A DNA stretch of 64,000 bases from an uncultured Flavobacteriales bacterium (GCA_937974555.1 CALJKR010000075.1:1-64000), one strand, 5' to 3'. Positions 49,614 to 59,041 are shown, numbered from the stretch's first letter. The notes: generated by a model not told the origin, from the letters alone. Program-made: numbers and translations.

Positions 49614-51140
49614 ATGAAAAAGACACTAATTTTATTGGGTTTTTCTATATGGATTACCTCCATATCACAAGGACAGGTGTACTGGAATTTCATCATGGAT
49701 TCTTGCAGTGCTGTGACGGTTCCTGCTGGTAGTTTCCTCAAAGACGGCAAGTATTACAACGCCATTCAAAAATACGGTTCTGAGATTTCCAATAATCTCA
49801 GCATTGTGGCATGGGATGATCAGATGGTGCGTGAGGATATCATTACGCCTTTTCAGTATTCAGAATCTGCTTTCCCTTTGTATCAAGGAATATTTAAAAT
49901 TCACAATGGATATTTTCTGGCCAGTGAAAATTCTTATCTTCCAATTATAAATTTCGATGACAATCTCCAAGTCCGTTGGTCAGTCAACCTTATCGATTCA
50001 TTGACCGCAACGGACGGATGGCCATATTGGTGGTGTGAGGATTCCTTAACGGGTAATTTTTACGGCACTGGGAATTATGGGTATCCCAACGATTTTCAGT
50101 GTAGTACCCGGGAATTAAGTTTGATGAAATTGGATGCTGACGGAAATGTCATTTTCAAAAAAAACTATCCGGGGATATTTCAAAATTCTCCCAATGGATA
50201 TTTTTATGATTGGGGCATTCCTACCTACATCGGAGTAGTAAATAATGAGATCCATATCAGTGGAGGAGCCATGCAATTTTATCCGGGCACCGACACGATT
50301 TGGGGTTCGAAACTCTTTTTTGCGAAATTGGATCTGGATGGGAATTTGTTGTCTTTGAATTTTATGGGCGACAAATCGTCGGATTCTTGGGTGTTGAATG
50401 AGGGATTGGGATATTACATTGTGCGGCAAGAGGTGTTAAGTGAGTATACCCTTTCCGATACAAAAATGCAGGTGTATTACAAAGCCAACATTGATGCAGA
50501 ACCCGTTCTGCTTTTCGAAGACCCTGATGCATTGCCTCAATTGGCTTGGCAACTGTACAAACCTATCATGACCGACCAAGGGATACTTCTATTGTCGAAT
50601 CATAGTGATAGTGTAAGCTTGGGCGCAAAGCTGATCATGTTTGACACAACCACCCATAGCATTGCCTGGCAAAAGAGTTATGTTTTGGATTTGGATAGTG
50701 CAAATATTAGTATTTCAGCTTTCATGGGAGATATGGGGTATTTGGTTGAAATGCCGGATCATGGATTTGCATTCAGTGGTTCTTTTTTAATGTACAACGA
50801 TGTATTTCCTTGGTATATCCGCACCGATGCTTGTGGTGATTTGGTGTACAGCGGTTGCAGCATCAGCGGAGTGGAAGAGCCAGCCAAACAGGAGCCAGAG
50901 AAAATCATCACATTCCCTAATCCGTGCACCAACCAATTTACCTTAAAATTGAAAGATGCCGCCCAGAATGCCAAGCTTCAAATCATCAACTCCATTGGAC
51001 AAATAGTGCACATGGAATCTGTGAACGGAAGACAGCAAGTCACGATCAACACCGAAAGCCTCTCACCAGGCGTTTACATCATCAAGGCTTTTGATCAAGA
51101 GAATTCATTTTTGGAGAATTGCACTTTTGTGAAGGAGTAG
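49614..51140 (+). CDS. Secreted protein with T9SS sorting domain
   Basis: A 508-aa exported protein. The signal peptide ends at ISQGQ (residue 21). The body is a beta-rich, probably propeller-like domain with repeated DANG-type turns (KLDADGNVIFKKNY, KLDLDGNLLSLNF) and aromatic strands. No catalytic motif was found. Cys-containing TDACGDLVYSGCSISG precedes the C-terminal sorting domain (IITFPNPCTNQFTL, GRQQVTI, SPGVYIIKAF). It should be exported by the T9SS encoded in this window. Octamer repeat arrays lie on both sides. Confidence 0.84.
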   Translation: MKKTLILLGFSIWITSISQGQVYWNFIMDSCSAVTVPAGSFLKDGKYYNAIQKYGSEISNNLSIVAWDDQMVREDIITPFQYSESAFPLYQGIFKIHNGYFLASENSYLPIINFDDNLQVRWSVNLIDSLTATDGWPYWWCEDSLTGNFYGTGNYGYPNDFQCSTRELSLMKLDADGNVIFKKNYPGIFQNSPNGYFYDWGIPTYIGVVNNEIHISGGAMQFYPGTDTIWGSKLFFAKLDLDGNLLSLNFMGDKSSDSWVLNEGLGYYIVRQEVLSEYTLSDTKMQVYYKANIDAEPVLLFEDPDALPQLAWQLYKPIMTDQGILLLSNHSDSVSLGAKLIMFDTTTHSIAWQKSYVLDLDSANISISAFMGDMGYLVEMPDHGFAFSGSFLMYNDVFPWYIRTDACGDLVYSGCSISGVEEPAKQEPEKIITFPNPCTNQFTLKLKDAAQNAKLQIINSIGQIVHMESVNGRQQVTINTESLSPGVYIIKAFDQENSFLENCTFVKE

Positions 51141-51143
51141 AGG

Positions 51144-51296
51144 ATTGGTGGATCAGTAGATCGGTGGATCGGTATATCGGTGGATCGGTATATCGGTGGA
51201 TCGGTAAATCAGTAAATCAGTAAATCAGTATATCGGTGAATCGGTAAATGAAGCCAAAGGACAATCAATGCACTGATCCACCGATTCACCGATCCA
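51144..51296. repeat. ATCGGTNN octamer array, right copy, with inverted block
   Basis: Thirteen direct octamers at 51144-51247 (ATCGGTNN or ATCAGTNN) are followed, after about 25 bases, by three reversed units up to the stop codon of the M42 peptidase gene. ATCGGTGAATCGGT (51232-51245) and its exact complement (51280-51293) give a 14-bp stem. This could serve as a terminator-like hairpin between the convergent genes. Confidence 0.92.
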
Positions 51297-52415
51297 CTAT
51301 TTAATGTACCTCCAATCTTGGCCGTTTTTGATGGCTTTAAGACTGGCGTATATCAGTTCGATGACGCTTTCTACATCCTTTTTATCCACCATTTCAACGG
51401 TAGTGTGCATGTAACGCAAAGGAAGTGAAATCAAAGCGCTGGCAACGCCCGCATTGCTATAAGCAAAAGCATCGGTATCGGTTCCTGTGCTTCTTGAAGC
51501 GACTTGTCTTTGAATTTCGATTTTGTTCTTAGATGCAACATCGATGATGTGTTTCAAGAGGTTGTTTTGAACTGCGGGGCCATAGCTCAGTACGGGCCCT
51601 TTGCCTGCAGCCAATTCCCCGTCGCGAACTTTATTCATCATGGGGGTTGAACTATCGTGGCACACATCGGTAACAATGGCTACATTGGGATTGATGCGAT
51701 GGGCGATCATTTCAGCTCCACGCAATCCTATTTCTTCCTGCACCGAGTTGGTAAAGTAAATACCAAAGGGCAACTTGTCTTTTCTTTCTTTGAGCAATCG
51801 TGCTACTTCAGCAATCATAAATCCACCGATGCGATTGTCTAAGGCTCTTCCTACAAAGAATCGATCATTGAGTACCATGAATTCATCATCAAAAGTGGCT
51901 ACACAACCCACATGTATACCCATGTCTTCTACTTCTTTTTTGGTAGCGGCACCCACATCCAAAAATAGGTTGCGCATGCTGGGAGATTCTTCTTTGTCTG
52001 GAGTTCTAACATGTATGGCTGGCCATCCAAATACGCCTTTTACCACGCCTGTTGGAGTGTGTATGTTTACACGCTTACTCGGTGCAATCATATGATCACT
52101 TCCGCCGTTGCGTCGCAAGTAAATAAAACCGTCACTGGTGATGTAATGCACAAACCAAGATATCTCGTCGGCATGGGCTTCTACAACTACTTTATAAGGC
52201 GCATTGGGATTGATCACTCCCACAACTGTTCCATAAGTATCCACCATGTATTCGTCGACATACGGACGGATATAATCCAACCACAATTGCTGACCAGGAG
52301 ATTCAAATCCGGTGGGCGATGCATTGTTGATGTATGTTTCTAAAAAGCCTAAACTTTTTTCTGAAAAGAAGGAGGCCTTCTTCTTTGTAGCTGCACTTTT
52401 CGTTTTCTTTGCCAT
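51297..52415 (-). CDS. M42 family metallopeptidase
   Basis: A cytosolic co-catalytic di-metal aminopeptidase or endoglucanase-type M42 protein, 372 aa. It has metal site VVEAHADEISWFV, bridging Asp in FFVGRALDNRIGGFM, catalytic Glu pair in TNSVQEEIGLRGAE, Asp in IVTDVCHDS and a C-terminal His in MHTTVEMVDKKDVE. The N terminus is basic (MAKKTKSAATKKKASFF). Members trim peptides left by larger proteases. Start at 52415. Transcribed alone toward the octamer repeats. Confidence 0.94.
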   Translation of the reverse strand: MAKKTKSAATKKKASFFSEKSLGFLETYINNASPTGFESPGQQLWLDYIRPYVDEYMVDTYGTVVGVINPNAPYKVVVEAHADEISWFVHYITSDGFIYLRRNGGSDHMIAPSKRVNIHTPTGVVKGVFGWPAIHVRTPDKEESPSMRNLFLDVGAATKKEVEDMGIHVGCVATFDDEFMVLNDRFFVGRALDNRIGGFMIAEVARLLKERKDKLPFGIYFTNSVQEEIGLRGAEMIAHRINPNVAIVTDVCHDSSTPMMNKVRDGELAAGKGPVLSYGPAVQNNLLKHIIDVASKNKIEIQRQVASRSTGTDTDAFAYSNAGVASALISLPLRYMHTTVEMVDKKDVESVIELIYASLKAIKNGQDWRYIK

Positions 52416-52481
52416 AGTATTTGTATTACAGAACGAAGGTAAATGGCCAAATCTTCTGGCTTGAAAGGAAGCTGAAAACCT

Positions 52482-53147
52482 ATGAACAATTCAACGGTGA
52501 ACAACAACAGAGAGCGTCGATTGGTGCAAACCGATGACGGTTCTTTTACTTTTTTTATTCCCGTGGCGGAGGAAACCTATCATTCCAAACATGGCGCAGA
52601 ACAAGAAGGACGACACGTTTTTATCACACATGGTTTAGCATTTTCAAGAAAAGAGAAGGTGAGGATTTTAGAAGTGGGCATGGGAACAGGTTTGAATGTA
52701 CGGTTGGTGTGCCAAGCGTCAGAACGACCGGTTGCATACACGACATTAGAACCTTTTCCTTTGGATGAAGAAATGATTGACGCTTGGATTGGCACATTGC
52801 CGCAAGACCAATTGATGATGCACTTGTTGCATCGAGGTAGTTGGGATCATTGGATTGAACTCACAGACCATGTTCGAGTGATGAAACTTCAAAAAGGAAT
52901 TTTAGACATGAATGCGTGTGGAGCTTTTGATGTCATTTTTTTTGATGCTTTTGGGCCAGCGGTAGAACCTGAATTGTGGACCCAAGAGGTGATGCAAAAG
53001 TGTTTTGACCTTTTGGATGAAGGCGGTATTTGGGTGAGCTATTGTGCAAAGGGTGAAGTACGGAGAAATTTAATCGCAGCGGGATTCAAAGTGGAACGGC
53101 TGCCAGGTCCCCCCGGAAAAAGAGAAATGCTCAGAGCCATTAAATAA
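52482..53147 (+). CDS. mnmD: tRNA (5-methylaminomethyl-2-thiouridine) methyltransferase
   Basis: Stand-alone form of the MnmC methyltransferase domain that completes mnm5s2U34 in tRNA wobble positions. It has 221 aa. It has the SAM-binding LEVGMGTGLNVRLV, the family motif FDVIFFDAFGPAVEPELW with the catalytic acid, and the C-terminal RLPGPPGKREMLRA. The N-terminal ETYHSKHGAEQEGRHVFI is also typical. The oxidoreductase half of MnmC is absent, as in other organisms with MnmD. A terminator follows. Confidence 0.95.
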   Translation: MNNSTVNNNRERRLVQTDDGSFTFFIPVAEETYHSKHGAEQEGRHVFITHGLAFSRKEKVRILEVGMGTGLNVRLVCQASERPVAYTTLEPFPLDEEMIDAWIGTLPQDQLMMHLLHRGSWDHWIELTDHVRVMKLQKGILDMNACGAFDVIFFDAFGPAVEPELWTQEVMQKCFDLLDEGGIWVSYCAKGEVRRNLIAAGFKVERLPGPPGKREMLRAIK

Positions 53148-53148
53148 A

Positions 53149-53176
53149 AAAAGCCCCGAATTTCGGGGCTTTTTTA
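53149..53176. terminator. Bidirectional terminator
   Basis: A-tract, GCCCCGAA, TTTCGGGGC, T-tract. It is shared by mnmD and the convergent cysteine-rich lipoprotein gene. Confidence 0.92.
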
Positions 53177-53190
53177 CGTTTCAAAATATC

Positions 53191-54207
53191 TTATTGGAAT
53201 TTCACTTGGAACAAACCATTGGTGATGTTCACCGTAGCGCCATTTCCGGCTTTCAAAGTTCCTGTGAAGGATCCTCGGATATAACCTGGGGCAGGCGTAT
53301 CCGTGAATTTGATTAAGGTGAAAGTTCCAGAAGCGCCATTGGTTGTGGTACTGTAAGAAGTTCCATTGGCATCCATGTAAACCAAGGCATCGGTTACTGA
53401 AGGATTCAAATTGATTACAATACCGGGAATCCATCCAGAGGCAGGCTCATTGATTTTAACTTGGAAACTTACATCCGTAAGCGTCGTTCCAGTGACATCA
53501 AAGTCAAAGTTGGAATAAGCTTCTGCAAAGGTGATTGAAGTATGGCTCACACCTCCTACGGTCCAATCCACGATTCTCATACAATCGGGGCAGTTGGTAC
53601 CTCCGCAGTCTGTCCAGAATTCATCACCATCAATTAAGTTGTTGGTACAGTTACTTTCGTTGGCACAAACTTGACACATGGTACCTCCGCAGTCAACCCC
53701 TACTTCTGTACCATTCATGATGCCATCAGAGCATGAGGGACAGATTTGACAGTTTCCAGTATACACGTCACCTGCATCGTAAACATTGTTTCCGTTGTTG
53801 TCGATATAAGGACCATCGTTACAATCGATTTGTGTTTCGTTACCATTGAGTAAGCCATCTCCACAAAGGTCGCCGCAAGGTCCGCAATTGGTACCACCGC
53901 AGTCAACACCGGTTTCATCACCACCCAATTCCAAGGTATCTTGGATACCGTTGGCACAAGGATCACAAGGTCCACATTCACCGCCACAATCCAACCAGGT
54001 TTCACCCAAGTCAGGTTGGAAAATACCATCCAAACAGTGGTCGCATTCCTCACAAGGACCGCCACAGTCTATCATCTGCTCTCCGTTATTTAATATCCCG
54101 TCGAAACAGTTGGGTGGAATTTTATTATCTGGATTAGGACATCCAGTTAAAAGGACCATAGCAGCCAAAGCTGACGCGAATAATCCGGTGAAAAATCTTG
54201 TTTTCAT
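53191..54207 (-). CDS. Cysteine-rich repeat lipoprotein
   Basis: A 338-aa exported lipoprotein. The signal peptide MKTRFFTGLFASALAAMV is followed by VLLTGC with the lipobox Cys near 23. Six repeats of the pattern C-x-DGI-x-N-x-x-E-x-x-x-DCGG-x-x-C-x-x-C follow (about 34-215). One of them contains an insertion with YIDNNGNNVYDAGD, which resembles a calcium-binding loop. The C-terminal 120 residues form a beta domain with no recognised family. Function unknown. The cysteine repeats suggest disulfide knots or metal binding at the surface. The start at ATG 54207 is used because it gives the lipoprotein signal. Confidence 0.85.
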   Translation of the reverse strand: MKTRFFTGLFASALAAMVLLTGCPNPDNKIPPNCFDGILNNGEQMIDCGGPCEECDHCLDGIFQPDLGETWLDCGGECGPCDPCANGIQDTLELGGDETGVDCGGTNCGPCGDLCGDGLLNGNETQIDCNDGPYIDNNGNNVYDAGDVYTGNCQICPSCSDGIMNGTEVGVDCGGTMCQVCANESNCTNNLIDGDEFWTDCGGTNCPDCMRIVDWTVGGVSHTSITFAEAYSNFDFDVTGTTLTDVSFQVKINEPASGWIPGIVINLNPSVTDALVYMDANGTSYSTTTNGASGTFTLIKFTDTPAPGYIRGSFTGTLKAGNGATVNITNGLFQVKFQ

Positions 54208-54340
54208 ATTGATTAACACTCTTTGAGGGGGTGAATATACAAAAAAGACGACAATCTTTCGGATAGGGTTGCATAAAGTCAGTTTATTGGTCTGTTATGC
54301 ATTTTTTGGAATCCGGGTTGAAATCATTCAAATTTGCCCC

Positions 54341-56014
54341 ATGATTTGGAAAAGTAGAAATGAGGAGCTGAAGGCAAGCATGGGAGGCAATCCATTGGAT
54401 CGTCTTTTAAAAGTTCGCGGAGTAAAGGATTGGGTTTCGTTTTCCAACCCCATTCAACATCCTGAACACGATCCGTTCTTAATGCAGGATATGGATCAGG
54501 CGGTAGATGTACTTCATCGGCATTTACAAGGCAGCAGTGAGATTCTGGTGTTTGGAGACTATGATGTGGATGGAACAACGTCAGTGGCCATGATGTACGA
54601 ATGGTTAAAAGGTTTGGGAGCTCATGTGGCATTTTACATCCCCAATCGTTACGAAGAGGGATATGGATTTTCTATAACCGGTGCGCAGTATGCCATCGAC
54701 CAGCAGAAAAAGTTGATTATTACTTTGGATTGTGGTACCAAGGATGGTGAGCGCATACAGCTTTGTCGAGAGGCTGGGATTGATGTCATCGTCTGTGATC
54801 ACCATGAACCGGGTGAGTTGCCCAATGCCAATGCGGTTTTGAATCCCAAACGCCGGGATTGTGCGTATCCATTTGCAGGATTAAGTGGTTGCGGTGTAGG
54901 ATATAAATTAATCTGCGCCTACACCCAACGTTATGCTCCCGAAGGAAGTTTTCCCCACACTTTTTTAGATTTGGTAGCCATTGCTGCTGGAGCGGATATC
55001 GTTCCCATGTTGGATGAAAACCGAACCATGGTCGCCAAGGGACTTCACCTGATGAATCGGTATCTGAGACCCGGCCTCGCGGCCTTGCTCCGGAAATCGG
55101 GAACCAAAAGAACCACTTGGGATGTGACTGATTTGGTTTTTTTATTGGCACCCCGAATCAATGCTGCCGGTAGAGTGGCCTCGGGTAATGAGGCGGTGAA
55201 GTTGCTTATCGCACAGGAAGTTCAAGAAGTGGAGGATTTGGCCCAGCAGGTGGAGGACTTCAATTTGTCTCGTCGATCCATTGATCAGGATGTCTCAGCA
55301 TCCGCTTTGGCCCAAGTAGAAAGTGATGCACTCCATGCCCAACAATTTGTAACTGTGGTGTGGAATGAAGATTGGCTCAAAGGGGTCATAGGAATTGTTG
55401 CTTCGCGATTAATAGAAAAGTATTATCGCCCAACGATTGTTTTTACCAAGAGTCATGAAGTATATGCGGGCAGTGGTCGCTCGATTGAAGGAGTAGATTT
55501 GTATTTGGCTTTGGAGCGATGCAAAGAATATATCGTGCAGTTTGGCGGTCATACGATGGCGGCAGGATTAACGGTTTTGCCAGAGAACTTGACACATTTT
55601 TCAAAAAAATTCAATGAAGTAGTGTCGGACATGTTGAACCATCAACATCCTGAGCCCACGATGCATTTTGATTTGCCCTTGCGCATGAGTGAAATTGAGA
55701 TGGGATGGGTAGAGGAGATGAAAAAAATGGCACCGTTTGGCCCAGACAATATGGCTCCTGTTTTCTTGTTCGAGAATGTGCATCATGCTTATCCACCAAA
55801 GAAAATTGGAGCGGATCAAAAGCATGTGAAATGTACATTAAAACAACAGGACGCCTTGGGATACATGGATGCCGTTGGTTTTGGATTTGCCAAGGATTGG
55901 GAAGTGATTAATGCGCCCGCTCTGGATATTTTGGCGGCTTTGGAGATCAATGAGTTCAATGGACGAAGATCCGTTCAGATGATGATAAAAGCAGTTCGTG
56001 AACATCGGGCTTAG
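54341..56014 (+). CDS. recJ: Single-stranded-DNA-specific exonuclease RecJ
   Basis: 5'-3' exonuclease for recombination and mismatch repair, DHH/DHHA1 family. It has about 557 aa. Catalytic motifs are ILVFGDYDVDGTTSV, LIITLDCGTKD, VIVCDHHEPGE and DLVAIAAGADIVPM in the DHH part. In the DHHA1 part are AGSGRSIEGVDLYLAL and the GGHTMAAGLTV box. An OB-fold-like C-terminal domain follows. The frame is open from 54269, but ATG 54341 (MIWKSRNEELKAS) gives a normal start. Transcribed before thiL. Confidence 0.96.
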   Translation: MIWKSRNEELKASMGGNPLDRLLKVRGVKDWVSFSNPIQHPEHDPFLMQDMDQAVDVLHRHLQGSSEILVFGDYDVDGTTSVAMMYEWLKGLGAHVAFYIPNRYEEGYGFSITGAQYAIDQQKKLIITLDCGTKDGERIQLCREAGIDVIVCDHHEPGELPNANAVLNPKRRDCAYPFAGLSGCGVGYKLICAYTQRYAPEGSFPHTFLDLVAIAAGADIVPMLDENRTMVAKGLHLMNRYLRPGLAALLRKSGTKRTTWDVTDLVFLLAPRINAAGRVASGNEAVKLLIAQEVQEVEDLAQQVEDFNLSRRSIDQDVSASALAQVESDALHAQQFVTVVWNEDWLKGVIGIVASRLIEKYYRPTIVFTKSHEVYAGSGRSIEGVDLYLALERCKEYIVQFGGHTMAAGLTVLPENLTHFSKKFNEVVSDMLNHQHPEPTMHFDLPLRMSEIEMGWVEEMKKMAPFGPDNMAPVFLFENVHHAYPPKKIGADQKHVKCTLKQQDALGYMDAVGFGFAKDWEVINAPALDILAALEINEFNGRRSVQMMIKAVREHRA

Positions 56015-56017
56015 GGT

Positions 56018-56025
56018 TATCTTTG
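56018..56025 (+). promoter_or_regulatory. -7 promoter element at the thiL start
   Basis: TATCTTTG fits TAnnTTTG and ends four bases before the thiL ATG. A transcript from here would be leaderless or nearly so. thiL may also be read from the recJ promoter, since recJ ends at 56014. Confidence 0.4.
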
Positions 56026-56029
56026 CTGC

Positions 56030-57058
56030 ATGGAACAACGTACAGAGCTGAGCGCCATTGGCGAGTTTGCATTAATCGAGCATTTAACCCAGTATTTCCC
56101 TATTCAACATGAAACCACCCTCAAAGGGGTTGGGGATGATGCTGCCATTATCGCGACCGGTGGAATCTATGACCAGGTGATTACAACAGATTTGTTGGTA
56201 GAGGGAGTGCATTTTGATTTGATGTATATGCCAATGAAGCACCTGGGATACAAGGCCATTGCGGTGAACATCAGTGATATCTGTGCAATGAATGCCACGC
56301 CCAAATATGTTACCGTAAGTTATGCGGTGAGCAATCGCTTTTCTTTGGAAGCCATGGAAGAATTGTACGCAGGGATGAAGTTGGCATGTGAGCGATATGG
56401 GGTTGATTTGATTGGTGGAGATTCTTCATCTGCTGTGCAAGGCTTGACGATTTCAGTCACAGCCATAGGGGAAGTTTTACCAGAAAATGTAGTTACACGA
56501 TCTGGCGCCAAGGTGAATGACCTACTGGTAGTGAGTGGTGATTTGGGTGCGGCCTATTTGGGGCTTCAAGTTTTAGAGAGAGAAAAAGAGGTATATAAAG
56601 CGGCCCCATCTGCGCAACCTGATTTGGCCGGTTATGAGTATTTGTTGCAAAGACAATTGAAACCTGAGGCGAGATTGGATGCGGTTCAATTTTTATCAGA
56701 CTTGAAAGTACTTCCAACGTCCATGATTGATATTTCCGATGGCCTATCTTCTGAAATCTTACACTTAAGCAAGCAGAGTGGGGTGGGTTGTGATTTGTAC
56801 GAAGCCAAATTGCCATTGTCTCCGGAGACACAGAAGGCGGCAGAGGAGTTTAATTTGGATCCAACCACTTGTGCTTTGAGTGGCGGTGAGGATTATGAAT
56901 TGTTGTTTACGATTGCTCCAAGTGATTATGAAAAGATCAAGGGAAGTCCACACTTTACGGTGATTGGGCACATGACGGAGTCAGGAAGTCCATGCCGTCT
57001 GATTACCAGAGCCAATCAAGCGATAGAACTTAAGGCCCAAGGATGGAAGGCTTTTTAA
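56030..57058 (+). CDS. thiL: Thiamine-monophosphate kinase
   Basis: Final step in thiamine diphosphate synthesis, ATP-dependent phosphorylation of thiamine phosphate. It has 342 aa. Landmarks: GVGDDAAIIATG, VITTDLLVEGVHFDL, VNISDICAMNATPKY, DLIGGDSSSA, SMIDISDGLSSEIL and ALSGGEDYELLFTI. No other thi genes and no TPP riboswitch were seen here. The stop overlaps the folC stop by four bases through a TTAA palindrome. Confidence 0.97.
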   Translation: MEQRTELSAIGEFALIEHLTQYFPIQHETTLKGVGDDAAIIATGGIYDQVITTDLLVEGVHFDLMYMPMKHLGYKAIAVNISDICAMNATPKYVTVSYAVSNRFSLEAMEELYAGMKLACERYGVDLIGGDSSSAVQGLTISVTAIGEVLPENVVTRSGAKVNDLLVVSGDLGAAYLGLQVLEREKEVYKAAPSAQPDLAGYEYLLQRQLKPEARLDAVQFLSDLKVLPTSMIDISDGLSSEILHLSKQSGVGCDLYEAKLPLSPETQKAAEEFNLDPTTCALSGGEDYELLFTIAPSDYEKIKGSPHFTVIGHMTESGSPCRLITRANQAIELKAQGWKAF

Positions 57059-58278
57059 TTTAAGATTTCAGCAACGGTAAAGAAGGAGCCGGTGACCAAA
57101 ATTAAATCTTGGTGATCGGCTTCTTTTTTTGCAGCCATAAATGCCTCCTGCACGGATGGATAGACATCGCCGATTAGGTGATGAACAGCAGATTTTTCTC
57201 GCAGTATTTCTGCATCCAAGCCACGCGGTATGTTGGCCTTGCAGAAATAATATCGCGCATGTTTTGGAAACAATCCCAAGATGTGGTCTACGTCTTTGTC
57301 ATTCACCATCCCCAGCACGATATGTAGTCGAAGGAATTTCTCTTTTTTAACCTGTTGAATCACCCATTGTACCCCGTCCTCATTGTGTCCCACGTCGGCG
57401 ATGATGGTGGGATTGGTTTTTTGAATGATTTCCCAACGCCCTCTGAATCCCGTTAATTCTTGCACTTGCAAAAAGCCTTCGCTGATTTTTTCAGGGGTTA
57501 GTTTGGGGAAAGAAGATTTTAAGTTCTCCAATGCCTTGAATGCGGTTCGGGAATTTTCTTGTTGATATTCTCCTTTCAACGCACAATCAGGAACAGGTTC
57601 ATCTGGTGTGCAAGAGATAAAGTGGGAATTTCTTTGTTTGGCGGTGGATTCAAAAACGGACTTCGCATTTTCTTTCATGATACCCAAAACAACAGGGACA
57701 TGTTCTTTGATAATGCCGGCTTTTTCAGTCGCAATGGCCTCGATGGTGTTACCCAAAAACTGCATGTGGTCTTTGGATACATTGGTAATTACGGAGAGCA
57801 ATGGAGTAATGACGTTGGTGCTGTCCAAGCGACCGCCCATGCCCACTTCCACGATGGCTACATCTACTTTCTCTTGGGCAAAGTATTGCATGGCCATGGC
57901 AAAGGTTAGTTCAAAAAAACTGGGTTGTATTTCAATGCAATGCGAATCTTTGTAGGATTCAACAAAGTCAATGACAGCGGATTCTGTAATCCATTGTCCA
58001 TTGATTTTTATCCGTTCACGAAAGTCGATGAGGTGTGGTGAGGTATACAATCCCACCTTGTATCCAGCGCATTGCAGGGCAGAAGCGATAAGGTGCGAAG
58101 TTGATCCTTTTCCATTGGTCCCACCTACGTGGATGGTTTTTATTTTTCTCTCAGGATAATCAAGCCATTGGCACAGCGCTTCTGTATTTTTTAATGAGGG
58201 TTTGTATGCCGCAGCCCCTACCCGATGGAACATCGGTAATTGGGCAAAAAGAAATTCCAGTACTTCTGGATAACTCAT
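57055..58278 (-). CDS. folC: Folylpolyglutamate synthase / dihydrofolate synthase
   Basis: Adds glutamate to folates (and to dihydropteroate), 407 aa. The Mur ligase-like domain has the P-loop VGGTNGKGSTSHLI, then YTSPHLIDFRERIKING, ELTFAMAMQYFA and VIVEVGMGGRLDSTNVI. The C-terminal part has RGRWEIIQKTNPTIIADVGHNEDGV. It overlaps the tonB gene by four bases and is the end of the minus-strand run from the right edge. Confidence 0.96.
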   Translation of the reverse strand: MSYPEVLEFLFAQLPMFHRVGAAAYKPSLKNTEALCQWLDYPERKIKTIHVGGTNGKGSTSHLIASALQCAGYKVGLYTSPHLIDFRERIKINGQWITESAVIDFVESYKDSHCIEIQPSFFELTFAMAMQYFAQEKVDVAIVEVGMGGRLDSTNVITPLLSVITNVSKDHMQFLGNTIEAIATEKAGIIKEHVPVVLGIMKENAKSVFESTAKQRNSHFISCTPDEPVPDCALKGEYQQENSRTAFKALENLKSSFPKLTPEKISEGFLQVQELTGFRGRWEIIQKTNPTIIADVGHNEDGVQWVIQQVKKEKFLRLHIVLGMVNDKDVDHILGLFPKHARYYFCKANIPRGLDAEILREKSAVHHLIGDVYPSVQEAFMAAKKEADHQDLILVTGSFFTVAEILN

Positions 58279-59039
58279 TTTAATTTGAACGTGATTACCA
58301 CAGAACCCACCTGTTTTTTGGCATCCGCAGCGGTACTAAATTTGGTGGCTTTGGCCGCCTTGATGGCGAGTTCTGAAAGTTGTTTAAAACCTTCGCCACT
58401 CACTTTTGATTTGATGGGATCAGCGGTTGCGGCCACAACATTTCCGGCGTTATCTACGGTTATATTGACAAATATGGTTCCTTCAAAATCGGGTTTTGTT
58501 TCCAGAGATGGAGCTTTGGCAAGCCCTCTACCTTTGAGGCTCCATTCTCCTTTATTGCCATTTCCCTTTCCTCCAAAAACCCCTTTTCCATTGATGTCGC
58601 CATTGGGATTGCCTTCGATTCCTGTTCCGCCTGGTGTATCTCCGGCACTGCTATTGGAACCTTTTTTATCAAACAATTTATTGATCTTGCTGGACTTGGC
58701 AGCGTTCTCCACTTCTTGTGCTGTTGGTCCGGGATTTTCTGACGGTGTTTGGGTAGGTGTGGAGCTCTCTGTTGCCTGTGCTGTGGTTTGTGCAGCAGCA
58801 TCACTGATTAGATCTTGCACATCACCTCCGGCAGCTTCAATGGCTGAACTTTCCGCACCCAAGTCTACATACTCACCTTCTCCGGGTTCAAAGTCTCCTA
58901 GAGCAGCCAAGCTCAAAGATTCATACTGGACGGGCTCAATAGGAGGTAACTTTTCACAGCTTTTCATGCCGAGTAATAACATCGCGGCAGCAAAAAAGTG
59001 AAAGAGTGAGGTTCCTATGAACGGTATATAACGTTGCAT
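58275..59039 (-). CDS. TonB-family energy transducer
   Basis: A 254-aa protein with one N-terminal membrane helix (FIGTSLFHFFAAAMLLLGM), a Pro-Thr-Ser-Gly-rich periplasmic linker (about 30-175) and a C-terminal TonB-like domain (FEGTIFVNITVDNAGNV to ELAIKAAKATKF and VITFKLK). It transmits ExbB/ExbD motor force to outer-membrane TonB-dependent transporters. ExbD and ExbB of the same module lie directly upstream. Which transporter it serves is not shown. Confidence 0.88.
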   Translation of the reverse strand: MQRYIPFIGTSLFHFFAAAMLLLGMKSCEKLPPIEPVQYESLSLAALGDFEPGEGEYVDLGAESSAIEAAGGDVQDLISDAAAQTTAQATESSTPTQTPSENPGPTAQEVENAAKSSKINKLFDKKGSNSSAGDTPGGTGIEGNPNGDINGKGVFGGKGNGNKGEWSLKGRGLAKAPSLETKPDFEGTIFVNITVDNAGNVVAATADPIKSKVSGEGFKQLSELAIKAAKATKFSTAADAKKQVGSVVITFKLK

Positions 59040-59041
59040 GT

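Noticed and set aside
49359..51296. CRISPR or origin-like iterons at the octamer repeats
   Set aside because: The octamers are contiguous without spacers. No replication gene or DnaA-box cluster was seen.
56018..56030. TPP riboswitch before thiL
   Set aside because: Only 15 bases separate recJ and thiL, too short for the aptamer.
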